DNA of 64,000 nucleotides from positions 3,224,001 through 3,288,000 of the forward strand of contig NC_016476.1 in the NCBI RefSeq assembly GCF_000226095.1, read 5' to 3'. How positions within the stretch are numbered: position 1 is the stretch's first letter; every line of letters begins with the position of its first letter. Below are positions 37,134 through 47,928 of this stretch, in pieces. This DNA is from Thermothelomyces thermophilus ATCC 42464 (taxonomy: Eukaryota; Ascomycota; Sordariomycetes; Sordariales; Chaetomiaceae). The notes under the pieces were generated by a model. The model ran no database searches and had not been told where the DNA came from. It saw only the letters and a program-made list of their open reading frames with translations. The position numbers and the translations under genes were made by a program.

Positions 37134-38102
37134 GGTATCCGTGAACCTTTAACACCCTATAGAGAACCACGAATGGTTCCGCTTGGACCGAGAAATAGCC
37201 AAGAAAACTCCTCAATCGCTGTCTTCTTGTGGGAATGCGTCGTTTTTAGCGTAGGGAAATAACCGTACTCAATCAATTTTCAATAAGGCAACGTTGTGGA
37301 AATGGCCTCATCGAGGTGAGGCCGTTTGTGGTGGTTAAGTCGGGAAGTTTTCGATCCGCGGCAGCCTGAAGGGATGTCGGCCGAAAGAGCCAGACACACT
37401 CCACTTAGTACCTACGGGTTAGGGTTGAAAATTGCGGACAGATTATCACATGCCCATAGCGGCGCAGGAACAGAGCCGGGTCGTTACTGCGTACGAAGCT
37501 CTCTTATTTCCTGTGTCGTACTTTCCATCTTCTTTGCCTGGCGTTCTATCAAGTTTCACATGGCAACAGCGCAGTTCTGCAAGTTTGTGTTGTTGTGGTG
37601 GGTGGTTTACACCAACTCGCACCCTATTATTTGAACATTGCACTAACCAAAACAGGCATCGTCGAAAGCAGACTGCTGCATGATTGACGTGCGGATAACG
37701 GCCGCCTTGATGGGAGAGGTGGGGGCCTGGGGCATATGACATACACCGGTGGACTCGACCTCTAGACTTTAACATCTGCACGCAGCCAGCTCTATGACCT
37801 TCTCTTCTTGAAACGTGTTCTCCCGAGCCCTCTACAACCTTTCGGGGTACATCAACCAACTAGGAGTCGTGGTGTCCTTGCCTAAGAATTGAACATTCAA
37901 GGGTTCTTGACGCCCACGGCGAAGACGGCCCTTCAACGCGGCGGTCGCCTTGCCAGGAACATTTGCGTCGCGAGTACTCCGTACATCACAAAACGATTCC
38001 GCCTGCGCTGTTTCACAAACGGCATAGCAAAAGCGCTGGTTTGACGGCTTCCTGTGATTATCACTCCGCTTGTGGCTTGTCGGTTGGAAAGCACTGCTTC
38101 TC
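37134..38102. promoter_or_regulatory. Divergent spacer SQS1 / ATG4
   Basis: 969 bp holding both promoters. It contains one exact TACTCCGTA at 37975-37983 within GAGTACTCCGTACAT, about 120 bp upstream of the ATG4 start, a word that recurs in other spacers of this window. Open frames here are short and without motifs. Confidence 0.5.
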
Positions 38103-39729
38103 ATGACCTCTCAGCGGCAAGGCAACAACAGCAGCTGGCAGTTCGCCGTCTCCAGCACGTCCCCCAAGCTAGTGAATGCCATGGAGGCTGCTATAGCGGC
38201 CGGCGCAGAAGTCAGCCGTGTAAGTCGTCGCATTCTGCAGAAGATTTGGGACCCGGAGCCTATCAACGACCGGAACTCGAACGAACCGGCCTGGTGTTTA
38301 GGCCGCGCATACATACTCGGTCCGAAGGCGTCGGGAGCACCTCAGCCTGTCGTTGCAAGTACACCTCCCGCAGACCCCGCAACAGATAAAATAGGTACAA
38401 AAGCGGCGTCGGTGCCCTCAGTTGTGCGGCGGGGAGCAACTACCCAACAATCACCCGACACGCCACCGGATTCGCTCGCCAGCAGCCTCGATTCGTCACT
38501 CGCATACGAAGAGTCTAGCGGAGACAGCGGTTGGCCACCCGCCTTCTTGGATGACTTCGAATCTCGAATATGGATGACTTACCGGACTGGATTCGAGCTG
38601 ATCCCCAGGTCTACTGACCCGAGAGCAACCTCGTCTTTCTCAATCGCGATGCGCCTTAAAACGACATTGGGGGATCAGACAGGGTTTACATCAGATACAG
38701 GCTGGGGTTGTATGATCAGGTCGGGTCAAAGCCTGTTGGCAAACGCGTTGTTGATTTCAAGGCTGGGACGCGGTGAGCTAGTCTATCAGTCATTCCCTTA
38801 CCCGAAGATTGGTTCTAACGGTGGATTGGCAGACTGGAGGCGAATGACAGATCCTGATGCTGAGCGGCCCATATTGGCGTTATTTGCTGACGACTCCCGC
38901 GCCCCATACTCATTGCATAATTTCGTCAAACATGGAGAACTGGCATGTGGTAAATATCCCGGAGAGTGGTTCGGACCGTCGGCAACAGCCCGCTGCATCC
39001 AGTATGTCACCTCGTGCTGACTCGCTTGAGATGCGGGAACCACGCCATGGCTAATATTTTGTAGAGCTTTAGCAAACAAACACGAGTCCTCCTTGCGGGT
39101 TTACTCCACGGGTGATCTTCCTGATGTCTATGAGGACAGCTTCATGGCCACGGCCAAGCCCGACGGCGAGACTTTCCACCCAACTCTGATCTTGGTATGC
39201 ACAAGGTTGGGTATTGACAAGATCAACCAAGTATATGTGGAGGCTTTGATTTCTACTCTGCAGATGGAGCAGTCTATTGGAATTGCAGGGTGAGGTGCTT
39301 TCCACTCCTATTTCAGTCTTGATTTGCTTGCTGACATGTTTCAGAGGTCGTCCTGCATCATCGCACTACTTTGTCGGAGTTCAGGGACAATGGCTCTTTT
39401 ATCTTGACCCTCATCACCCTAGACCGAAACTACCATACCGCGAGAATCCTGATGACTATACGTCGGAGGAACTGGATTCCTGCCACACTAGGCGGCTACG
39501 CCGTCTCCATGTTGAGGATATGGACCCCAGCATGTTGATCGGATTCCTAATCAAAGACGAGGATGACTGGGACATGTGGAAGAGTGCAGTGAAGCACGTG
39601 CAAGGGAAGTCCATCATCACCGTCTCGCCTTACGATCCTACACGGGATATGGGCTCGGCTCGAGCGGAGGCCATCGAAGAAGTACAGACACTGAGCGACG
39701 ACGACGACGACACGGTGCTTGAAGCATAG
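38103..39729 (+). CDS. ATG4: Autophagy cysteine protease Atg4
   Basis: C54-family protease that trims Atg8 to expose its C-terminal Gly and later removes it from phosphatidylethanolamine. Three exons: 38103-39001, 39065-39289, 39345-39729 (502 aa). WDPEP and AWCLG blocks lie near residues 49-66. The catalytic Cys sits in DTGWGCMIRSGQSLLANA (about C203). The Asp and His are in FYLDPHHPRP (about D396, H398). The N-terminal 30 residues are variable. The ATG at 38181 (MEAAIAAGAEV) has a better context and is an alternative start. Residues about 80-145 form a Pro/Ser/Thr-rich linker. The C-terminus carries a DDDDD run close to the end. Confidence 0.95.
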
Positions 39730-39939
39730 GTTTTGGGATGCCCGAGCCAATCGTGGGTTAAGAGCCCATGAAGAAACATATCATCGGCCCAAGCTACCCA
39801 CCGGTCTTCGGTTGCGCGCCATTGCCAATCCTCGGCTCGATTGACGATGCTTAACCACACTGGTGGCTCTAGCAATGTATGTTCAGTCGTGCCTCGAGGA
39901 AGGGAAGTTTTCTAGGCGTCATGCTACTGAACGGACGTC

Positions 39940-41694
39940 TTAACGGCGCTTCTTCTTGCCCATCATGGCATTAGAGGCAGGGAGAGGAGCTGCATGCTTT
40001 GGATTTTCCCGAATATGGTCGAAGAGCTTAGACCGAGATGGGAAGCTAGCCTTGCATCCAGCACACGTATGCTGTTTCTTTGCGTTAATCGTCGGAGCCC
40101 TGCCTGTGTACGTTTGGGAACATGGTTCAATGACTTACAGAGTCGGATGTGCCGGCTGCGGCTGCCAATCGGGCTGCTTTCTTTTCCCGTTTCAATTTGG
40201 CTTTGCCCATCTTTTTGCCTCCTTCCAACCCGCCATCCAAGGTGAGGTCACCTAAGCTTGTGGCTACAGAATCTGTGGCGCCAGGCGTGCTACCCTCCTT
40301 GTTTGCTGGGCTTCTGCTCCTGGTAGCCCCGTTCAAGAGCCTCTCCTCAACAGCTGCCCGTGGTGCGTAATCATCATCTTCCGTCCCTGAAAACGGCGTC
40401 GCTTGGTCCGTGTCTTCTCCACCGGCCGACAGTCGAGAGTCTTCTCTCACTTCTTCCGTGTGTTGCGTTTGAGGACTTGTGTCTTCGCCTGGCGCGCCAT
40501 TATCGTCTTCTATGGTCTGACGGGCAACCGGGGACGGCATTGAAACTGGTTCAGACTCCTCAAGATCAAGACTAGCGTTCTCCTTCCTCATCTGCCGCTG
40601 TATTTTTTGCACAGCTTTGACATGCTTCTTGCTCTTCTCATGTGCTTCGAACTGCTTCTCGCTCTTGAATGTCTTGTTGCAAACGACACACTCAATCTCT
40701 TCAATCTCGTCCTCTTCTTCTGATGTCGCAAACTCGCCGTTATCCTCTTCGTCATCCCGGGACTGTGCCCAGTCCGGGACGACGTATTCCGCGAGCTTCT
40801 CTAGGTGCGCGGCACGCGACCGTGCTGCTTGGGCAGCCGCCGAATTCCGGAGCATTTGTTGTCTTTCAGCTTCAGACTGAGTGTTTGGAACATAACGAGG
40901 ATCCCGCTTTTTCACAAAGGCAACCAAAGACAAAACGGCGTCGTTAAATTCCCGGATACCTTCCTCACGCAATTTCTTGTTTTCCTTCTCCATCAGGCGG
41001 CGGATTCGGCGGTCGGGAGCGTCCTGAAGGCGGTATTTGTCTCTCCAACTGAACGTTTTTCTGGTTGAGAAGCCCGACCACACGCTATAGAACCGTTTGC
41101 CAACCGTATTGTAGTCGTCAGTGGCCTTTCCAAACGGGGGGTAATCCGTCGGTGCAATCCCAGCCCAATCACAGGCAGCCCTTTCCTCTGCAGCGAGCTG
41201 GTCAAAGAACTCGTTGAGTATCCCGAAGAAGCCCCTCTGGCTGTCATCCATCGGTACACTGGAATTAAACCGGCTCATCAGGGCGAATATTGCGTTGGCC
41301 GACGTGTGTCCGCTCCCGGGATCTGTGGGTGCACTCCCGGCAAGGTCGTCCACGCCGCTGAGAATCGCATCGCGATGGGAATCGTACCAAGCACGTTCCT
41401 GGGGATCGGATAAGATCTCATATGCGGTTTGAACTTCGGCAAAGCGTCTGGTTGCGTTCTCAGTGTCGTTAAAATTTCGGTCCGGGTGCAGCTCCAGGGC
41501 TTTCTTTTTGTAAGCACGGCGGATCCTATCCAGCATCACAGTCAACATTCGGATGCTAATATATTGAACGTTAGAACTACTCACTCCTCATCGGACGCCT
41601 CCCGGGGCACCCCCAGCAGCTCGTAATAGCACGTCTTCCGCTCAACCGCAACTTGGGTGTTGCCGCTCCGAGAAGTTGACTGTTCGGCCCCCAT
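39940..41694 (-). CDS. JJJ1: J-domain zinc-finger protein, Jjj1/DNAJC21-like
   Basis: Hsp40 co-chaperone of the Jjj1 family, which acts with Hsp70 in cytosolic 60S ribosome maturation (release of Arx1 in yeast). Three exons: 41585-41694, 40139-41525, 39940-40071 (542 aa). The J domain starts at CYYELLGVPREASDEE and has HPD at residues 50-52. A conserved middle region follows, including FYSVWSGFSTRKTFSW. Next come a charged helix and a C2H2 finger (ECVVCNKTFKSEKQFEAHEK...H). A low-complexity acidic region leads to a second C2H2 finger (CAGCKASFPSRSKLFDHIR) in the last exon. The last acceptor was placed after AAACAG at 40072 because it keeps frame with ATTAAC as branch site. The protein ends in GKKKRR. 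Confidence 0.92.
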
Positions 41695-42585
41695 CCTTCC
41701 GAAATTCGAGGCATTTATTGTCAACTACCTTATTGAAGTTGACCGTCTACATCGACGATTTTTTGTGGTGAGGTCGCTGCCGGATAGGAGCGTTCTCCAA
41801 CCAAGTAGATGGACTAGAATTTCGCTTGATGCAGCGCTTGTGTAGCCGCTTCTTACTGTGGGGCTGGTCAAATGCATTGAAGGCCGGGAGAGGGGGCGGG
41901 GTTGCTTTGCAAGACGGTACGGATCACAGCATGTAATCCGTACTCCGTACATACAGTACATACGTGCATACCTCCCCACCATATGGATATAGCACAAACA
42001 AGTATGTTACATGTAAAGTGCTGTATTTCACTGTATGTACAGTACCGTGGTTACATGACACTTGGATGTATTTCAAGTCATGTCACACGTGAAGATCAGG
42101 GGGCTTTTTGCCACTCCAACGGCGGCGAATGAACCATCAAACTGGCAAAATTTCCCAGGAGGTTACACCATGAGGGCGAGGGGAACCGTTTTGATCATGT
42201 GGCTCGACACCTCCATGATAGAACTTCCGCATATGATGGGATTGTGGGCCCCTGTCGGGTTGTTACCGTTAGGTAACCGAAGTCTGCGCTCTAACCACAC
42301 CTCGTGCTAGCGTGCCTGTGCGAAAACAGCATCAATTTCCTCGCTGAGCTCGACTAGTTTCCCTCCGCGATTTAGCTTTTCAAGAGACCCATCTCCGACT
42401 TTGAGCCAGAAATCTCCTGCACGATATTCCCGGGAAGCAGCGGGAAGCAGCAGGAACCATTTTCGGATTTTCGTTCTACCTCTAAGCTGGTAGTTCATGT
42501 ATATGGACTCGCTTCCCGCCATGCGCAGGCGTCTTTCGGGGCTTTCACCAGTCTGGTCATTTGTGTTCCCCTTATTGTTGTTGCC
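41695..42585. promoter_or_regulatory. Divergent spacer JJJ1 / SPX-RING
   Basis: 891 bp with both promoters. It holds an exact TACTCCGTA at 41941-41949. It also has an 11-bp inverted repeat, GTACATACAGT at 41946-41956 and ACTGTATGTAC at 42030-42040, in a locally simple GTAC/CATA-rich stretch. No gene recognised. Confidence 0.5.
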
Positions 42586-44122
42586 ATGAAGTTCGGCCAC
42601 GCATTCCAGGAGGCCCTTGCTGCCGACAGCTACCCACAGCACTGGGTAGAGAAGGCCGTTCCTTACCGTCAACTGAAGAAGATCCTGGGGAAGGTCCGGG
42701 AAGAGCTAATAACAAACGGCTACGCCCCCGATACGCTTCAACAGCTCCTGACCGAGCATAATGCCGAATACCGACTCGAGACCGACGCATTTCACCTGCT
42801 GCGGCCGAAGCTGGTTGTTCGCCCGAGCCTCTCGGGGGAACAGGTTCCCAAAACCAAATCCTTAAGCGAGGTGACTTCGACAACGCTAAGTGACTATGCC
42901 GACTGCCACTCATCCGAACTGGACGTTTCCCAAAATGGGGCGAGCGTCGGCGGCGGCGGCGGCGACGACGATGACGGTTGGGTTGAAATCCCTCTGAGCT
43001 CTGACGCCCGATTTTTTGGCCTCCTACAGGCCGATCTCACCGAGCTCGACACACTCCAGGCGAAAGAGCGACAGTTGATGAACGATAAAATCAGCATTTT
43101 GGGAAATGAGATTGCCGAAGTAGCAAAGCCACGCAAGGGACTCGCGAAGTTCTCCAAATCAGACCTGTACCGCTGGCGCGAGATCTTCGAGCTCTACCTG
43201 GCTGCGCAGGTCTTCTTCTCGACGAGCGAAGCTGCGAGTGGGCTGCGCAAGAGCGAGAAAGCACGGCAGCAGCTTGTATGGTTCCAAGAAGAGGTCAAGA
43301 AACGTCAGCTTCTGCAGAAGTTCAAGATCGAGTCGAGCGCTACTGCGTATGCCCATTTCTTGGCCCTGAACGCAACGCTGCTGCAGAACTTACAGTTCCA
43401 GGAGTTGAACCAGACGGCAATTACAAAGATCATCAAGAGTGAGCGCGAACCTACTGGGCGGACATTGTGTGTCCTGTTACTCACCTGTTCCCCAGAATTT
43501 GACAAGCGGACTTCTTTGGGAGTGAAGAGGACGTTTCCCAAAATGATGTACCCTGCTCAGTTCATATCTGAGGCAATCTCCAAGGACGTGTGCGCCCAGC
43601 TAGCTCGCGAAGTAGTGAACCAAGTTCCACAAGTGGTTGATTACACGTGCACAATATGTGAGCCCTCCACCCAGCCTCCCCCTTTCCTTCCCCCTCTTCC
43701 TCTCAAAGATCATGTCTCCCGGGGAGCACAAAGGGTCGTGGCGCCTTACATCCGCTTTTATGCTGACGCCTTACGCTTAGGTCTCTCCATCTGTTGGCTG
43801 CCCATCCGACTGGATTGCACGCACTTGTTCTGTATCCGCTGCATGATCAAGATGCAGAACCAGAATAAGCGGTATTGTCCCCTCTGCCGAGCCGACGTGA
43901 TTCAGCGCGCAAACGAGAGTAAGTGTCATTGGTCACTCTGCCTTTAATATTTGCTAACCTTTACGGCTAGCCCACATTGATGAACAACTTGTGCGGTATC
44001 TTGAGCGGTGGTTTCCCAAAGAGACCAAGGAGAAGCAAGCATACAATGAATTAGAACGACGCAGAGAATTACTGGGTGACGTCTACGTGGGCGAGGAGCC
44101 ACCCCAATGTGTGGTGATGTGA
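42586..44122 (+). CDS. SPX-domain RING-finger E3 ubiquitin ligase
   Basis: Predicted ubiquitin ligase with an inositol-polyphosphate-sensing SPX domain. Four exons: 42586-43438, 43496-43657, 43781-43918, 43971-44122 (434 aa). The SPX domain begins MKFGHAFQEAL and continues through VPYRQLKKIL and FFGLLQADLTELDTL to LQNLQFQELNQTAITKIIKK. A Gly/Asp-rich insert (residues about 121-131) interrupts it. The C-terminal RING reads CTIC, then DCTHLFCIRCM and YCPLC. The first RING Cys pair lies just before intron 2. The family is widespread in ascomycetes (annotated as RING-14 type) and links phosphate status to ubiquitination by analogy with plant NLA; targets are unknown. It has no membrane segments, so it is not a transporter. 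Confidence 0.88.
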
Positions 44123-44271
44123 GCGTCGTGACTGTTGGTGTGGAAAGAGGTTTTGGGGTGGGGTGGAAGGGGGGTTGCGATTTGTGACAAGCAGGCGCAA
44201 AAGATCACGAACAAGACACACACCGGCGAGAAACAAGCAGTAAAATAATTCCCTAATCTTTCTCGTAACCA

Positions 44272-46245
44272 TCAGGACCCCCGTGTTTTAACGCTCTCTT
44301 CTGCCGCTCTTAGCGCCGCTTTGAACACGTTCACGATGTGCTCGGGCTCCTCAAGACCAACGCTAATCCGGATCAAGTCGCGTTCGACCCCGAACTTTTC
44401 AGCCCAATCAAGCTCCTGGTAATGCGCCAACAGCACGTAGGGCGAGGTGAGAGTGAAGTTGGTGCCCAGACTCGGGCCCTTGGCCGTCTGAACAGTGTCA
44501 TAGAAAGCGACAGCCTGCTCGTGCCGATGGAAAACGACGGATAGCAGGCCACCATAGCCGCCGCTGGGCAGCTTGCATGCCTCGTAGTTGGCCGCGGAGT
44601 CATTGAACTTGGGGTAGAACAGGCTCTTGACAAGCGGGCTCTCCCTCAGCACGTCACAGATGGCCTCGGCGTTGGCGTTAATTCTGTCGATGCGCGAGAC
44701 AAAGTCACGGCTGTTGCGCTCCATGAACATGACGTCTTCGGGCCAGTACGTGTCCTCGTACTCGGTGCGTGCCCACTCTTTTAGGGCCGCGTAGTAGCGG
44801 CTGTTTGGGTTGAAGATGGCGGTGCCCCCCATGACGTTGCAGTCGCCCGAGAAGATTTTGGTCAGGCTGCTTACGACGATGTCGGCAAAGGGCAGCACGT
44901 TGACGTTGGCAAAGGTGCCGATAGTCTCGTCCACGACGACGGCGAAGTCGTACTTGTCGGCGAGCTGCCGGATGCGGCGCAGGTTGGGGCACGTCAGAAG
45001 GGGGTTGCCGGGGAACTCGCAGAAGAGGGCAAGGAATCTCTCGCCGCCCTCTAGAAGCTTTTCGAACTCGTCAAGCTCTGATTCGGCCCCGCGGCCGTAA
45101 AAGACGGCACCAGGGCCAAATTTCTGGAGGATCTTGAAGGTGTCCACGTAGGGGAAGCCGAAGTTGACACTCTTCATGTTGCCGCGCACCCCGAGCAGGG
45201 CGCGGTGGGAGTTGAAGATGGCACTCATTCCGCAGGGAAACAGATAGACGTCGTCCTCTCTGAGGTTGACGACCCCGCGAGAATTGGACTCCATCTCGCC
45301 TTCCGGGGGCGGGGAGACGGTGAGCTCGCCGTCGCTTCTAAGGGCACCCGCGATCCTCCTCTTGATGGCCGACTTGGCCGGTTGAAAGAAGGTGACATCG
45401 AGGTTCCTACCGAAGCGCTCCTCCAGAAACCGCGAGGTCTCCTGGACATCGGGGCTAGCGGTCGGGTCACCATTCGGACCAGGTTTCGGCGAGGGGGGCG
45501 CTCTTGTCGTGTCGACCGTCGCTGGCCGCTGGTAGCGTTTGGGACCCCTGCATGGTTTGGGGCTCATAGGGGGCGGAGTTGTGAGTCCATCATCGGGACG
45601 AAGCAGGCCGTCCTTGAATAGGGCATGGCAGAACTCGGCCCTACGGCTCGACACGCCGTCGCCTGTGTGCTGCCAGAACTGCTTGACGTAGGGAAAGCTT
45701 TCCTGGGAGCACAGCACTGCGGAAATGGCCGGAGAAAGAGGCGTCAGTGCCTCGGGGGCCGACCTTGACGTGTCCAGGACGAGATGGACGATGTCGAGCG
45801 AGGCCGCCACCGGGGGAGGGGCATGTGCCTTGACAAAGGTCAAACAGCGAGCAGCGATCCGACGGGTCGGGAACAAGAAGGCCTTGGCGTCCTTGGGGCC
45901 AAATCTTGCCACAATGTCCGCAGCGAAGGCCTGGATGCTCCGGTGGATGAAGAATCTGGACGAGGGTCAGCAGCAAAATTTGATGTGAGAGGTGGCTCGG
46001 CAGCGACAAACCGTGGATAGCCAGTCGACATCCGGCCAACGACCCAGTCCTCGCCCTTTTCGTAGCCAATGTTTGACTCCCATGTTGGCAAGGAAACGCT
46101 CACAGCCTAGGTGACTCTTGTTAGCTGATCGGGTTGCCACATGCACACCTGGCGTGGCTGTCCGTTCCAGGAGTCAAGGGGCTTGGGACTTGCTTACATG
46201 GGCTGTGTGCGGGGGGATCGATGCCCCGAGCTCGAAGTCGGTCAT
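44272..46245 (-). CDS. Cystathionine gamma-synthase
   Basis: PLP enzyme of the transsulfuration route to methionine; condenses O-acetylhomoserine or a related ester with cysteine to cystathionine. It resembles Neurospora met-7 and yeast Str2. Three exons: 46198-46245, 46012-46106, 44272-45955 (608 aa). The start [16 protein letters not shown] joins [20 protein letters not shown] and then [15 protein letters not shown], the usual fungal N-terminus. The fold-type I core includes [12 protein letters not shown] and the PLP-binding Lys in [16 protein letters not shown]. It ends [17 protein letters not shown] Pro-rich insert (residues about 160-200, near [13 protein letters not shown]) is likely disordered. 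About 150 bp separate its stop from that of the SPX-RING gene (convergent). Confidence 0.93.
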
Positions 46246-47846
46246 CGTTGAGAACCGTGTAGAGTCTGGATTCTGGTTCGGATGTCTCCACGTTCTCTTC
46301 TCTTCCTGTGTTGCAGAAGGTCTAACAGAGGAGCAGCGCGGTGCTGTCCGAGAGGAGTGCGTTCTGAGAGCGGGTCTCTTTTAATCGGCTTACTGCACCC
46401 TATTCTGTATATACTTTGCCTCAGCTGCCCGGTGGCTGGATCCGGTACCAGTAGGGAGAAATTGCTCAAGAAGAGAGCTGCCTCAAATTCAAAAGTCGTT
46501 ACGAGTACGGAGTCACCAGGGGCCGTTCAGTGCTGCCGCCCCACGCCCACGTTCTTCGCTAGTTGCTGTGACATTCACGTTGCACGGGTGAACGGTGAAC
46601 GGGATGAAGGGGGCGACATGCCGGCGGATCAAGAAAAACATTCCGACCATCGGAGGCGGATGAAGAGGCTTGCTGGTGGACAAAAATATGGGGAAAACCT
46701 GCCGGTTCCAATCAGCGGGTTAAACGTAAACCTTTGCGCTGCACCAACGAGACGCGGCGTGTGCGAAATTCATACAATGCGAATCCTGCTTCGACAGATG
46801 TTTTTTTTGGCCGCGATGCCTATAGACTGCAAGTTGACTTGCCAAGCACATCCCAATGCTAAGCTGTTGTGGTTGGGTCGATGCTTTCAGATCGGCTGGG
46901 CTATACAGAGTAGCTTGGTACCTATCCGCAGCAGGTTCCGCTGGCGCTTTTCGACCCCCGCTCGACGAGGTTTCGTGGAAGCTGAGGAGGCACTGACTGA
47001 GTGGTGTGTGGGTAGGTACTCCGTAGTGACTCATTCGTGCTAGGGCCTCCTGACAGGCGGGGCAGGGTTGGGTGTTGCCCCTCCGGGACGCCATGCATCC
47101 GGAAACTACTTGTGCAGAGTCGACATGCAGAAGCCGACGCACCTTCGAGTACCAACTATACGGAGCAGTGCCAGGTCTTTCCGTAAGCAGCCATGCAAGA
47201 AGTGCCTTGAAACGTGGGGATTTGGCTGGATACGAGTTGCTTACGAGCCGCTAGGTTCTCAGTTCGTCGCGAACCCGTCAGGAAGTCGTGAAGTGCCTGG
47301 AAGACCTAGACCCCTGAACCCAGGCCAGCCCTCGCCAGCGGTCTCGCTACGACCGGGAGAGAAGGCATTGTTAGTCATGCACATGGTGTGTACTGGATAT
47401 GTACGTGTGTTATATTTACAGGACAGATTCACACCTGTGATCCGCACGGAAGCCTGGCGGTCTCTTCAATTGTCCGTTCCATCAAGCACTTCTGTTCCTC
47501 ATCCCTTCATCCCTTCTAGCCGCTCTCGTTGGGTAGATGACCTCATCAACAATCAGGAAAAGCCCTGAATTTCGCAAGCACAACTGAACCAATTACCAAA
47601 CCAAACTTTGGAAAGTCCAAGGTATCCAGAGAAAGGGACAGCAAAACCACCGCCCAACGGTGACCACAGATTGCTCTGTCATAGCCATTTCTCTCTCGCC
47701 GCGTAACACCATGTGCTGTGAACCGTTACTGGTATCCATGAAGACAATGACCTCCAGCAATCCTGATTCTTCCTCTGACCTCCTTTTCCAGAAAAGCAGC
47801 AGCAGTCACAACCACAACAGCACTGACATCAAAAAAAAAAAAAAAA

Positions 47847-47885
<39 letters not shown>

Positions 47886-47928
47886 CTTCCTGCCATGGTT
47901 GCTACTGACATGGGTCCGCCACTGAGGC
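46246..47928. other. 1.7-kb spacer upstream of cystathionine gamma-synthase
   Basis: Holds the cystathionine gamma-synthase promoter on its left and 3' sequence of the next gene on its right. Plus-strand frames of 253 codons (46282-47043) and 166 codons (47068-47568) have no recognisable domain, signal or codon regularity and are not called as genes. An exact TACTCCGTA lies at 47017-47025 and a near match (TACGGAGTC) at 46506-46514. An A-run with a (GA)n tract is at 47830-47882. Confidence 0.45.
47830..47882. repeat. Poly-A plus (GA)n microsatellite
   Basis: About 17 A residues followed by about 17 GA dinucleotides. The tract lies some 45 bp beyond the stop codon of the repeat-containing VOC-like gene, so it probably sits in its 3' untranslated region. 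Confidence 0.95.

Noticed and set aside
46282-47043. 253-codon plus-strand frame
   Set aside because: No domain, start context or codon regularity; overlaps other frames in a spacer and begins close to the cystathionine gamma-synthase promoter.
47068-47568. 166-codon plus-strand frame
   Set aside because: No recognisable family; composition and overlapping frames look like random open sequence in G+C-balanced spacer DNA.
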